Shown: piece after piece, positions 35,591 to 43,130 of the stretch
Numbering within the stretch: position 1 is the first letter of the stretch
How the letters are laid out: every line of letters starts with the position of its first letter
DNA from: CAYJEO01 sp964369355
GTDB lineage: Bacteria > Bacillota_I > Bacilli_A > RF39 > UBA660
Assembly (NCBI GenBank): GCA_964369355.1
Contig: CAYJEO010000001.1
Location: 27,760-91,759, forward strand
DNA length: 64,000 bases
Direction: 5' to 3'
The notes under the pieces: model-generated
Told to the model about the DNA's origin: nothing
Database searches by the model: none
The model's input: only the letters and a program-made list of their open reading frames with translations
Position numbers and translations under genes: made by a program

Positions 35591-36665
35591 TTGTAATCCA
35601 TCTTTCCCATCTTGCATTGGCAAAATTACCAAAGTAATTATCTATTATTGAATCTAAATAAATAGCTTTTTCATTGATTCCATATCCAGCATTCATAAAA
35701 GTTTTTTTATATGTTCTAAACATTAAATCAGAAAACAACTCTGCTCTATCCTCTAATTCGTTTGTTTTAGCGTATTGAGATACAAAATCCATATCTTTTA
35801 TATCTATTTCTGTGTCAATCCATGTATATTGATTATTCATTGTCCCATAAGTAAATCCTGCAGGATTAAATGTATTCCATTCAGGAAAGGCATCACTTCC
35901 TCCATTTTGCCAGTACATATATCTATCCATTAAATGAAATGTTTCATGGTATAAAATACGACTTACTAAAGTAGTATCAACATCTAAAACTATTCTATAA
36001 CTCCCGTATGGTTGGAAAATAGCATAACCGGCTTTTTTATCAGGTAATTCTTTTAATATATGAATACTATATCCTACTTCCATTCTTAACGTGTCAAATA
36101 TACTTTTAGGAAAATGACCTAGTGCTGTTTTTAATTCCCTTAGAAAACTATTTAATTTTTCTGCATCTGCTTCTGTTGTCTTTAAAGAACTTACTCCATT
36201 ATATGTATAGTATGCTTTGTCATCATATAAAACTGATACTTGATACATATTTAGTATATCTTGAGCTAACTGCTTATTTTCTTCTATATATCCTACATCT
36301 TGAGGTTCTTCTGGTTTAATTTCTGGTTCTACTTCTGGTGTTGTTTCTTCTGGTTTTGTTTCTTCTTCAGGTGTTGTTTCAACTTCAGGTGTTGTTTCTA
36401 CTTCTGTTTTCATTTCTTCTTCTGGTGTTGTTTCTTCTTGGTTTTGCTCCGTATTATTTTCACCTAAGTTATTATCAGGTTTTTCATTTTCTTCTTTTGA
36501 TTCAGTATCATTTTCTACATTATTGTTATCTATATTATTTTCTTCTTTTTCAGTATTTTTTTTTAGATTAGTATGTACGTCAAAATGCACAAATAAAATT
36601 AATAATAATAAAATTGCAATAAAAATTATACTAATAATCTTTGTTTTTTTATTGATTTTAAACAT
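35586..36665 (-). CDS. Membrane-anchored putative zinc metallopeptidase with a Pro/Glu/Thr linker
   Basis: The 359-residue protein has an N-terminal membrane helix (about residues 8-26). A low-complexity linker (about 35-120) follows, rich in Glu, Thr, Pro and Asn with repeated TTPE units, then a C-terminal catalytic-looking domain. That domain contains HETFH, an HExxH zinc-binding motif (in LYHETFHLMDRYM). A later NELEDRAELFSDLMF could supply the third, glutamate ligand of a gluzincin. The linker would place the enzyme outside or within the wall. No family name can be given with confidence; substrate unknown. Confidence 0.65.
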   Translation of the reverse strand: MFKINKKTKIISIIFIAILLLLILFVHFDVHTNLKKNTEKEENNIDNNNVENDTESKEENEKPDNNLGENNTEQNQEETTPEEEMKTEVETTPEVETTPEEETKPEETTPEVEPEIKPEEPQDVGYIEENKQLAQDILNMYQVSVLYDDKAYYTYNGVSSLKTTEADAEKLNSFLRELKTALGHFPKSIFDTLRMEVGYSIHILKELPDKKAGYAIFQPYGSYRIVLDVDTTLVSRILYHETFHLMDRYMYWQNGGSDAFPEWNTFNPAGFTYGTMNNQYTWIDTEIDIKDMDFVSQYAKTNELEDRAELFSDLMFRTYKKTFMNAGYGINEKAIYLDSIIDNYFGNFANARWERWITK

Positions 36666-36668
36666 AAT

Positions 36669-36688
36669 ATCACCTACTAATAATTATA
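36669..36688 (-). promoter_or_regulatory. Compact promoter of the metallopeptidase gene
   Basis: TATAAT (36688-36683), eight bases, GGTGAT (36674-36669), ATG at 36665. Confidence 0.55.
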
Positions 36689-36757
36689 TAATAAATTCAA
36701 TATTAATACTAGTTTTCATTTTAATTTATAAATAAGATTGTATAAACATTTAACTTT

Positions 36758-36779
36758 TGTTATAATAAATTAAGGTGAT
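36758..36779 (+). promoter_or_regulatory. Compact extended -10 promoter of the lemA-like gene
   Basis: TGT-TATAAT (36758-36766), seven bases, GGTGAT (36774-36779), ATG at 36783. Confidence 0.6.
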
Positions 36780-36782
36780 AGT

Positions 36783-37328
36783 ATGGATAGTATGTTAATT
36801 ATTTTTCTAGTTTTAATTATTTTTAGTTTTTTAGGGATATGGGCTTTATCTACTTATAATAGATTCCAAGAGTTTATTATTAGAATGAATGAAGCTGAAT
36901 CTAATATAGATGCAACTTTAAGAAAAAGATTTGACTTACTTAATAAAGCTGCTTCTATAATAAGAACAACTATTGAAGGTAAAGAAGATGCTTTAAACAT
37001 TATTGAAAAAATACGTTCTAAAAAAATATCTAATTTTGATTTAGATAGACAAATATATGAAGCTATCAATGAATTTGAAGTTTATAAGTTAGAATATAAA
37101 GAACTAAAAAAAATAGATGATTTTGTTAAAATTGATTATTCTTTACAAGAAACTGAAGCTGAAATAATTGCTTTCAGAAAATATTATAATGAAATAATTA
37201 CTAGTTATAACAAAATGATTATAACTTTCCCGTCTGTAATAGTTGCTAGTTTAAAAAAATACAATGCTAAATTATATTATGATGGCAAAGATATGTCAGA
37301 TGATGATATTGAAGATATGAAAGTATAA
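36783..37328 (+). CDS. LemA family protein
   Basis: The 181-residue protein has one N-terminal membrane segment (about residues 4-24), followed by a long helical region. NRFQEFIIRMNEAESNIDATLRKRFDLLNKA matches the LemA signature (a membrane-proximal N-x-L-V..R..V.EA.S.IDVQLKRR-like helix) in spacing and character. LemA proteins are widespread and form helical bundles next to the membrane; their function is unclear. It is a single gene, convergent with divIC. Confidence 0.85.
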   Translation: MDSMLIIFLVLIIFSFLGIWALSTYNRFQEFIIRMNEAESNIDATLRKRFDLLNKAASIIRTTIEGKEDALNIIEKIRSKKISNFDLDRQIYEAINEFEVYKLEYKELKKIDDFVKIDYSLQETEAEIIAFRKYYNEIITSYNKMIITFPSVIVASLKKYNAKLYYDGKDMSDDDIEDMKV

Positions 37329-37329
37329 G

Positions 37330-37356
37330 AAAAAGGAAAATTATTTTCCTTTTTTT
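37330..37356. terminator. Bidirectional terminator between lemA-like and divIC
   Basis: AAAAAGGAAAA (37330-37340), loop TTA, TTTTCCTTTTT (37344-37354). Confidence 0.75.
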
Positions 37357-37778
37357 GTTTCTGTTTTATCTTTTTTAAATATTATAAATAAAATAATTGC
37401 AGTAGATACACCTATTATCACGCCTATTACTTTAGACTGATTATATTCTTGTTCTACTTCTTTTAACTCATTTTCAGTTTCTTCTATTTTTATTATATAT
37501 TCTCCTTCTTTAGAATATAAATAATTTTCCCTTGCATATCTTGCTAAGTAATCTTCATCTTGTAATTTTACTAACTCTTCTGCTAATTGTTCTTTTGTGT
37601 CAATTAAAATCTCTTTTGTTTCTTCTAAATATTGCTTCTCATTTTGTAACTCATATATTTTAAATGCATATGAAAATATAGTGTATATTGAATAACCAAT
37701 TAAGATAATACAAATAGGACCAGTTATAGCTAATCTTCTAACTGCTCTTTTTACTTTTACTCTTTTTTTAACAGCCAT
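37341..37778 (-). CDS. divIC: DivIC/FtsB-family septum formation protein with an extra C-terminal membrane helix
   Basis: DivIC is a bitopic division protein that works with FtsL and DivIB at the septum. The 145-residue protein has a basic cytoplasmic N-terminus, a membrane helix (about 18-38) and a coiled coil (about 40-75). The hallmark LQDEDYLARYARENYLYSK, equivalent to the L.D..Y.E..AR...... region, follows. An additional hydrophobic segment (about 117-135, VIGVIIGVSTAIILFII) and a basic tail are unusual for the family. It follows yabP-yabQ, the same order as in Bacillus. Confidence 0.85.
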   Translation of the reverse strand: MAVKKRVKVKRAVRRLAITGPICIILIGYSIYTIFSYAFKIYELQNEKQYLEETKEILIDTKEQLAEELVKLQDEDYLARYARENYLYSKEGEYIIKIEETENELKEVEQEYNQSKVIGVIIGVSTAIILFIIFKKDKTETKKGK

Positions 37779-37818
37779 ATAACTCCCCCTATAGTAAGGT
37801 AATTATATCACTTATATT

Positions 37819-38091
37819 TTATTTTTTCAATTTTTTTTCAACAAAACTACTTAATGTAAATCCAATAGCAATAAATATTAAAGAATAATAATGTATTATT
37901 GCATTGTTGATTTTATTTATTTCTATAAAATAAATAATTGATGATAACAATATTATTGAAAAACTAGATAATATTTTAATAATTTTATTTTTATTATATA
38001 TTAATTTATAATTAACCGATAAAAATAAGGAAAATATAATTCCAAATATAAAAGAAAATATAATTAATTCAATTTGTGTCCTTAAAATCAT
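37819..38091 (-). CDS. yabQ: YabQ-like sporulation membrane protein
   Basis: The 90-residue protein has about three hydrophobic segments and begins MILRTQIELIIFSFIFGIIF, like YabQ proteins, which start with a short polar stretch and a glycine-containing membrane helix. YabQ is needed for spore cortex formation in Bacillus subtilis. Primary sequence is weakly conserved in the family, so the call depends mainly on its place between yabP and divIC and its four-base overlap with yabP. It is at the short end of the family. Confidence 0.65.
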   Translation of the reverse strand: MILRTQIELIIFSFIFGIIFSLFLSVNYKLIYNKNKIIKILSSFSIILLSSIIYFIEINKINNAIIHYYSLIFIAIGFTLSSFVEKKLKK

Positions 38092-38369
38092 TTGAATAAT
38101 TTAGAAATAAAACTATCTTCCTTTTTCTTTTTATTACTATCTAAATAAGTTAAACTGTTCAATATTCCTTTTATTGCAACATTTCCAGAATTTGTATCTA
38201 GTTTAATTATTTCCAATTCATTTCCTTTTATATGCATAAATCCCATATTTGTTTCTAATAAAAATTCTTCTTCATCAAAGTTTTCTATTTTTTTTACTCC
38301 ACTTAAGTTTATAGTTTTTCTTTCATTAATTGATATAGAATGTTTAGATATATTAAATTTTTCTTCCAT
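38088..38369 (-). CDS. yabP: Sporulation protein YabP
   Basis: The 93-residue protein matches YabP across its length: HSISINERKTINLSGVKKIE, FDEEEFLLETNMGFMHIKG, then ELEIIKLDTNSGNVAIKG. YabP is a small YabP/YqfC-family protein required for spore cortex assembly in Bacillus subtilis, where it is made in the mother cell under sigma-E. The gene order yabP-yabQ-divIC is as in Bacillus, with a four-base overlap between yabP and yabQ. A sigma-E-like element lies just upstream. The presence of this family is one of the strongest signs of sporulation ancestry in the window. Confidence 0.87.
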   Translation of the reverse strand: MEEKFNISKHSISINERKTINLSGVKKIENFDEEEFLLETNMGFMHIKGNELEIIKLDTNSGNVAIKGILNSLTYLDSNKKKKEDSFISKLFK

Positions 38370-38372
38370 TCG

Positions 38373-38412
38373 ATCACCTAATCAATTATATGATTTTTAA
38401 TTTTTTATATGA
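38373..38412 (-). promoter_or_regulatory. Sigma-E-like promoter and ribosome binding site of yabP
   Basis: TCATATA (38412-38406), 13-base spacer, CATATAAT (38392-38385), six bases, then GGTGAT (38378-38373). The element has the layout of mother-cell sigma-E promoters (ATA-type -35, CATA -10) and matches the yabG element. The internal TATAAT means sigma-A use cannot be excluded. Confidence 0.55.
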
Positions 38413-38435
38413 AAAAAAGAGTTTTATAAACTCTT
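38410..38435 (-). terminator. Terminator of spoVG
   Basis: AAGAGTTT-TAT-AAACTCTT (38417-38435), then seven Ts on the minus strand; the spoVG stop codon is in the stem. The T tract runs directly into the yabP -35-like element. Confidence 0.8.
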
Positions 38436-38691
38436 ATTCAGCATTTTTATAAGCTTCTAAAATTGCTTCTTCAAACATCTTTCTTCCTTCTGGATTGATC
38501 GGGTGAGCTATATCTCTATATCCTCCTGTTGCTGTTTTTCTGCTAGGCATAGCGATAAATAAACCGTTGTCTCCTTCGATGATTCTAATATCATGAATAG
38601 CTAGGCATTCATCAATTAAAACTGATGCTAATCCTTTCATTCTAGAATCTTCTTTTTCAACTTTACGTACATTTACTGATGTTATTTTCAT
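38434..38691 (-). CDS. spoVG: SpoVG regulatory RNA/DNA-binding protein
   Basis: The protein has 85 residues from the ATG at 38691, which has GGGAG upstream. Diagnostic segments are MKITSVNVRKV, LASVLIDECLAIHDIRIIEG, FIAMPSRKT and YRDIAHPINPEGR. SpoVG is a small nucleic-acid-binding regulator named for a role in spore cortex formation in Bacillus; it is also found in non-spore-formers, where it controls capsule, virulence or metabolism. On its own it does not prove sporulation, but here it lies directly before yabP-yabQ. Confidence 0.96.
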   Translation of the reverse strand: MKITSVNVRKVEKEDSRMKGLASVLIDECLAIHDIRIIEGDNGLFIAMPSRKTATGGYRDIAHPINPEGRKMFEEAILEAYKNAE

Positions 38692-38727
38692 ATAACCATC
38701 TCCCTTCAAGAATTTTACTACAATTAA

Positions 38728-38756
38728 AGTATATACCTTTTTGTTAACTTTTGCAA
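38728..38756 (-). promoter_or_regulatory. Sigma-A-like promoter of spoVG
   Basis: TTGCAA (38756-38751), 17-base spacer, TATACT (38733-38728). In Bacillus subtilis spoVG is sigma-H dependent; no good sigma-H match is seen here. Confidence 0.55.
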
Positions 38757-38771
38757 GTTTTTGTCGTATTT

Positions 38772-38802
38772 AAAAAAAACTACTTGTTATTTAAGTAGTT
38801 TT
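38772..38802 (-). terminator. Terminator of the helical-repeat protein gene
   Basis: AAAACTACTT (38776-38785), loop, AAGTAGTTTT (38793-38802), T run on the minus strand. Confidence 0.75.
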
Positions 38803-39507
38803 TGTCTCTAATGCTGCAAAATATTTTATCATTTCGAATTTCATTTCTTCATTGATTTCTATCTTATATAATTTTTTAATTGTTGCTTTTCGGTCATATT
38901 TTATTTTAATACAATATTGAATAATAGATTTTTTTATATTTTTTTTATATAAACTATAATTATTTAACAATATTGCTGCTAATTTATGTTTATCTCCATT
39001 AAAGTGATTTAAATTAAACATTATATTTTTGTAATTATATTTTATTTTTAATTTATTTAAAGTATCTAATACTTCTACAACTTTATTATGATCATTTTGT
39101 CTAGTGACTGCTAAAAAGGCGTTATCAATACAATTTATATTATCTGTATTTAAACAATTAATTAAATAATCATATGTTTTTTTTGATTTGAATTTTACCT
39201 TAGCTAATAAGAAAGTAAAGTATATTTTTTTATTAGGTTTTTGTTTATCATAATAAACTGCTAATTTATCAAATATAAATTCATAATCATTTATATTTAT
39301 TGTTACTTCATTTCTTTCATAAATGTCATCAAATATTAAAATATTTTCTATATTTTTTAATCGATTATATATTTTGTTTTCAACATTTTTTTGTTTGTTA
39401 TCTAGTTTTATTATAAGTTTTAAAAGTTTTCTTTCTCTATTTTTATCCAGATTATAAATTTTAAAACAAATAATAACTAATAATATTATTATAAGTGCTA
39501 TTTCCAT
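38791..39507 (-). CDS. Membrane-anchored helical-repeat protein of unknown function
   Basis: The 238-residue protein has an N-terminal membrane helix (about residues 3-16), a coiled-coil-like stretch (about 22-58), then a region rich in regularly spaced helices. Phrases such as KKTYDYLINCLNTDN, CIDNAFLAVTRQND and VVEVLDTLNKLKI are compatible with HEAT- or TPR-like repeats. It is very rich in Lys, Asn and Ile. It sits between veg and spoVG with its own promoter and terminator, where Bacillus has several unrelated genes. It may be a lineage-specific addition; a sporulation link is only positional. Confidence 0.5.
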   Translation of the reverse strand: MEIALIIILLVIICFKIYNLDKNRERKLLKLIIKLDNKQKNVENKIYNRLKNIENILIFDDIYERNEVTININDYEFIFDKLAVYYDKQKPNKKIYFTFLLAKVKFKSKKTYDYLINCLNTDNINCIDNAFLAVTRQNDHNKVVEVLDTLNKLKIKYNYKNIMFNLNHFNGDKHKLAAILLNNYSLYKKNIKKSIIQYCIKIKYDRKATIKKLYKIEINEEMKFEMIKYFAALETKTT

Positions 39508-39544
39508 GTTTTCATCCTGTTCTATTATCTACTGCAGAAATACA

Positions 39545-39574
39545 ATTATAATATATTTTTACTATTATAGTCAA
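39545..39574 (-). promoter_or_regulatory. Sigma-A promoter of the helical-repeat protein gene
   Basis: TTGACT (39574-39569), 18-base spacer, TATAAT (39550-39545). Confidence 0.7.
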
Positions 39575-39601
39575 TTGATTTTAATAAGTTTACATATATT
39601 T

Positions 39602-39823
39602 TTACACATCTATTTTGATTATTTTTGTTATAACATCTGAATACTTAAATGATTTTATTTCCGGATATATTTCTCTATTTAATTTAACTAAAAATATATA
39701 GTCATAAGTCTCTTCAATCGTTGCTTTATATGTTTCATATTTGTTTCTTCCTAAACTATATTTTATAGAAATTTGTTTTCCTTTTATATTTTCAATTTCA
39801 TTTTTCACTTTTTCTATTGTCAT
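39602..39823 (-). CDS. veg: Veg protein
   Basis: The 73-residue protein matches Veg (DUF1021): a helix (VKNEIENIKGKQISIKYSLG) followed by strands RNKYETYKATIEETYDYIFLV and the closing SFKYSDVITKIIKI, parallel to SYSYADVLTETVEL in Bacillus. Veg is a small, highly expressed protein tied to biofilm regulation in Bacillus subtilis. It overlaps yabG by four bases; yabG-veg is also the order in Bacillus. Confidence 0.85.
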   Translation of the reverse strand: MTIEKVKNEIENIKGKQISIKYSLGRNKYETYKATIEETYDYIFLVKLNREIYPEIKSFKYSDVITKIIKIDV

Positions 39824-40596
39824 CTAGGATACCCCACATACATTGTTCCTTTTGTAATTATTCCACCTATTCCAGCAGAGCCATATTTTGTTATTTCTAA
39901 TATACCTTTTAAATCTATATCTGAAGTTGACTCTGTTAAACTTAATCGTGATGCAACTATAGCGGGATCTAACGCGTGAATGTTTACTCTTTTTGGACTA
40001 GAAGCAAAGTTTGCTCCCGCTTTTAATAATTCTTCATAGTCAGATTGGCATGCCCCTGCTATTATTATTAGTTTTTGGTGGCTACTTTCATACTTTCTTG
40101 CTTCGATAACTGAATTAACAAAATGAATACTGTTTTTGTAAGCTGTTATATCATTTAATTCGCCCTTACTTTTATAATATGCATCATGCCCTGTTATTAC
40201 TAATATCGTTGGATTCACTTCATTTAATAAAGTTTCTAAATTATTTGCTATCTCATTTTCTTTTAACACTTTACCTACTGCCCATATATTATTATTTTCA
40301 TAATATTTTAAACACTTATTTAAATAATCACTGTCACCGTCTATATGCAATATTTTACCAGGTAAGTAAAAGTAATCATCTCTATTAAATTCTTTTGCTA
40401 GTCCAATTCTTTCTTCAAATTCTTTATCTTCAATATCTTCTTTTACCAGTTGTAAATCTAATATAGGACTATCTGCTAATAATCTAATACTCATTCCTTT
40501 TAAATATACTGTTTCGTCTTCTATATTAGTAATTATAAAAACTAAATCATTGTCATATGATTTTCTTGTAACTAAATCTCCTATTTTAAAATTCAT
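39820..40596 (-). CDS. yabG: Sporulation-specific protease YabG
   Basis: YabG is a cysteine protease that processes spore coat proteins in Bacillus and Clostridium. The protein has 258 residues from the ATG at 40596 with GGTGAT upstream. It contains the highly conserved YabG blocks: VTRKSYDNDLVFIITNI, LKGMSIRLLADSP, GKILHIDGDSDYLNKCL, ILVITGHDAY, IIIAGACQSDYEELL, AGANFASSPKRVNIHALDP and the glycine-rich end GSAGIGGIITKGTMYVG. Match along the whole length makes the assignment firm. The family is known almost only from endospore formers, so its retention is strong evidence for sporulation or recent loss of it. It ends in TGA, overlapping the veg ATG. Confidence 0.93.
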   Translation of the reverse strand: MNFKIGDLVTRKSYDNDLVFIITNIEDETVYLKGMSIRLLADSPILDLQLVKEDIEDKEFEERIGLAKEFNRDDYFYLPGKILHIDGDSDYLNKCLKYYENNNIWAVGKVLKENEIANNLETLLNEVNPTILVITGHDAYYKSKGELNDITAYKNSIHFVNSVIEARKYESSHQKLIIIAGACQSDYEELLKAGANFASSPKRVNIHALDPAIVASRLSLTESTSDIDLKGILEITKYGSAGIGGIITKGTMYVGYPR

Positions 40597-40599
40597 ATT

Positions 40600-40639
40600 A
40601 TCACCCATCTAATTGTATGATGGATATTTTTATATATGA
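40600..40639 (-). promoter_or_regulatory. Sigma-E/K-like promoter and ribosome binding site of yabG
   Basis: TCATATA (40639-40633), 13-base spacer, CATACAAT (40619-40612), six bases, GGTGAT (40605-40600). CATACAAT is the consensus -10 of Bacillus sigma-E, and sigma-K shares the CATA start. yabG is sigma-K dependent in Bacillus subtilis. Confidence 0.6.
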
Positions 40640-40662
40640 AAAAAAGTAGAATTTCTTCTACT
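40640..40662 (-). terminator. Terminator of ftsX
   Basis: AGTAGAA (40645-40651), loop, TTCTACT (40656-40662), seven Ts on the minus strand; the T run leads directly into the yabG -35-like element. Confidence 0.75.
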
Positions 40663-41560
40663 ATATTTTTAAATGACGTTTTACTGCTCTATAACTACCA
40701 AATACACCAACTACTACCCCTATTGAAAGTAATATTGCTGATACTTGATACATGAATGGGTTCGGATCTATTAATTTAATGAATTGTGAGAATAATTGCC
40801 CATCAAAATTATTATATAAAGCTGTATAACCATATACTGTAATTACTATTGGAATTATTGAACCTATTACTGATAAAATTAACCCTTCTACTATAAAAGG
40901 TATTTTAATATTTAAGTTAGATGCTCCAACTAAACGCATTATATCTATTTCTTTTTTTCTTGAAAATATTGTAATTTTAATTGTGTTTGAAATTAAGAAT
41001 GCTGTTACTACTACTAAAGCTATAACTATTGCTATTCCTACTTGTTGAACAATATCAAATAAACTTATTAATTGTTCTACCATTCCTTCACCGTATTTTA
41101 CTATATCTACATATTCAATTTCTTCGACAATTTTCGCAATTGCTCCAATTTGTTCTATATCTTTAACTTTAATTAAATAAGTATCTTGGATTGGACTTGT
41201 TGCTTCTGTATAACCTTCCATAATGTTTTTAAATACTTCTGAAGATTCCATCATTTCTTGTGATATTTCCATTTTTGATTCAAATGTATATGTATCTACA
41301 CCATCTATTTTTTTTATATCTGCTTCTACTGCTTCTTTTTGCTCTTCTGTTATATCAACATCTAGAAATGCTACTATAGTTACATCTCTTTCAACTTCTT
41401 TTGCAAAATTATTAACATTTTGTGAAGATATTATAGATAATGACACAACAATTAAAGTAATTGTAATACTTACTGTTGATGCTGCCGATAATGAGAAATT
41501 TCTAAAAACGCTTCTAAAAGAATCTCTAATACTTCTAGATAATATTCTTAATGCTTTCAT
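40661..41560 (-). CDS. ftsX: Cell division ABC transporter permease subunit FtsX
   Basis: FtsX pairs with FtsE to activate peptidoglycan hydrolases outside the membrane. The protein has 299 residues from the ATG at 41560, with AGAAAGGA upstream. It shows the first helix after SFRSVFRNFSLSAASTVSIT, a large extracellular loop (about 50-160) and three C-terminal helices with FSRKKEIDIMRLVGASN. It overlaps ftsE by 26 bases. No hydrolase target is encoded next to it. Confidence 0.95.
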   Translation of the reverse strand: MKALRILSRSIRDSFRSVFRNFSLSAASTVSITITLIVVSLSIISSQNVNNFAKEVERDVTIVAFLDVDITEEQKEAVEADIKKIDGVDTYTFESKMEISQEMMESSEVFKNIMEGYTEATSPIQDTYLIKVKDIEQIGAIAKIVEEIEYVDIVKYGEGMVEQLISLFDIVQQVGIAIVIALVVVTAFLISNTIKITIFSRKKEIDIMRLVGASNLNIKIPFIVEGLILSVIGSIIPIVITVYGYTALYNNFDGQLFSQFIKLIDPNPFMYQVSAILLSIGVVVGVFGSYRAVKRHLKI

Positions 41561-42242
41561 GTTTGAATTTTCCTTTCTCAAAGTCTTTTAAGATTCTTCC
41601 TGAATCTAATAATATAACTCTTTTTTTCATTTTATCAACTAGATCCATATCATGGGTAACCATAATAACTGTTGTTCCTAGTTTATTAATTTCTTCTAAA
41701 ACTTTCATGATTTCCATACTTGTTACTTCATCTAAGTTTCCTGTAGGTTCATCACATATTAATAATTTTGGTTCATTTACAATTGCTCTTGCTATTGCAA
41801 CACGTTGTTGTTCCCCACCTGATAATTCAGTTGGGTAGTTTTTTACCTTATGTTTTAATCCAACTAAATCTAATACTTTTACTACTTTTAAATGTATTTC
41901 ATCTTTTGGCATTCCAAATATTTCTAAAGCAAATGCTACATTTTCATAAACTGTTAATTTATTTAGTAATTTAAAATCTTGGAATACTACTCCTAATTGT
42001 CTTCTTAATTTATAAACTTTGCTATTTCTTAGTTTACCTACATCAACTCCACCTACAATGATTTTTCCACTTGTTGGTTTTAATTCTCTATAAATCATTT
42101 TAATTAATGTAGATTTACCACAACCTGTTGTTCCTATTATAAAGGCAAAGTCACCTTTCGTTATATTTAAGTCTAAATCATATACAGCTGTTACACCATT
42201 TTTATATACTTTTTTGACATTTTTCATTCTTATTAAATCCAT
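41535..42242 (-). CDS. ftsE: Cell division ATP-binding protein FtsE
   Basis: The 235-residue ABC ATPase energises FtsX. Walker A is GTTGCGKST (usually GxSGxGKS), the signature is LSGGEQQR, Walker B is LLICDEPTGNLD, and the H-loop His lies in VTHDMDL. FtsE-typical GVVFQDFKLL and LTVYENVAFALE are present. It follows yitT by ten bases and precedes ftsX. prfB upstream is the common neighbour of ftsEX in Firmicutes. Confidence 0.96.
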   Translation of the reverse strand: MDLIRMKNVKKVYKNGVTAVYDLDLNITKGDFAFIIGTTGCGKSTLIKMIYRELKPTSGKIIVGGVDVGKLRNSKVYKLRRQLGVVFQDFKLLNKLTVYENVAFALEIFGMPKDEIHLKVVKVLDLVGLKHKVKNYPTELSGGEQQRVAIARAIVNEPKLLICDEPTGNLDEVTSMEIMKVLEEINKLGTTVIMVTHDMDLVDKMKKRVILLDSGRILKDFEKGKFKHESIKNII

Positions 42243-42251
42243 ATTACCACC

Positions 42252-43130
42252 TTAAGCTCCACCGCTTACTTCATAAGAATCTGATACTACGAAAAACGCA
42301 GTTGGATCTATTTTATGAAGCCCTTCTTTTACTATAAAATATTCTTTTGTTGGTATTGTACACATTATAACCTTTTGTCTGTTTCCTGTAAATCCACCTT
42401 TACCATCTAAAACTGTTACTCCATGTCCTAAATCATTCATTATAAAACTTTTTACTGCTGTTTCATGTTCTGTAATAATGTGAAACATTTTTGATTGTGA
42501 TATTCCTAATATTACTCTATCAGTCATTACACTAATTATATATAAAGTAATTAATGAATACATAAGTTGTGCCCATCCAAATACAAATACACCACCTACT
42601 ATTATTAAACCATCTGTAAAAAACATTGCATTACCAATTGACATTTTTCCATATTTTGAAACTATTTGATTTAAAATATCTGTTCCACCTGTTGTATATC
42701 CTGCTTTAAATATTAATCCAAGTCCTAATCCACTTAAAACTGCTCCGAATATAGTAAATAAAATTGGATCTGTTGTTCCTAAATCTATTAATTCAGGAAT
42801 TTCTGTTGTTAATTCAACAAATACAGGATATAAAAGTGATCCTATTATTGAATTAGCTGTTTTTTTCTTTCCTAATAAGAAGAAACTCATTATTAATAAA
42901 ATAATTGATCCTATTAATATTACTAATGATGGAGTAATTCCATACAATTCTTCTAATATTACTGATACTCCACTTACTCCATATACTATTTTCATTGGAA
43001 ATATAAATAAATTAAATGATAGTGCTACTAAGAATACACCAGTTAAAAATTGTGCATATCTTGGTAATAACGATGTTTTATATATTGTTGTAATAATATT
43101 TATGTTTTCTTTTGCTTTTTTCCTAAACAT
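42252..43130 (-). CDS. YitT family membrane protein with a DUF2179 domain
   Basis: The 292-residue protein has five or six membrane helices (about residues 20-215) with family phrases FPMKIVYGVSGVSVILEE, GLGLIFKAGYTTGGTDIL and GLIIVGGVFVFG. A C-terminal cytoplasmic DUF2179 domain (about 215-285: HGVTVLDGKGGFTGNRQKV) follows. YitT proteins are widespread in Firmicutes; their transported substrate is not established. Its ATG overlaps the prfB stop, and it is inserted between prfB and ftsE, which are often adjacent elsewhere. Confidence 0.9.
   Translation of the reverse strand: MFRKKAKENINIITTIYKTSLLPRYAQFLTGVFLVALSFNLFIFPMKIVYGVSGVSVILEELYGITPSLVILIGSIILLIMSFFLLGKKKTANSIIGSLLYPVFVELTTEIPELIDLGTTDPILFTIFGAVLSGLGLGLIFKAGYTTGGTDILNQIVSKYGKMSIGNAMFFTDGLIIVGGVFVFGWAQLMYSLITLYIISVMTDRVILGISQSKMFHIITEHETAVKSFIMNDLGHGVTVLDGKGGFTGNRQKVIMCTIPTKEYFIVKEGLHKIDPTAFFVVSDSYEVSGGA

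Noticed and set aside
36340..36480. Short direct repeats in the plus-strand DNA (TTCTTCTGGTGTTGTTTC-like units)
   Set aside because: They encode the Glu/Thr/Pro linker of the metallopeptidase and are coding low complexity, not a CRISPR array: no constant-length spacers.
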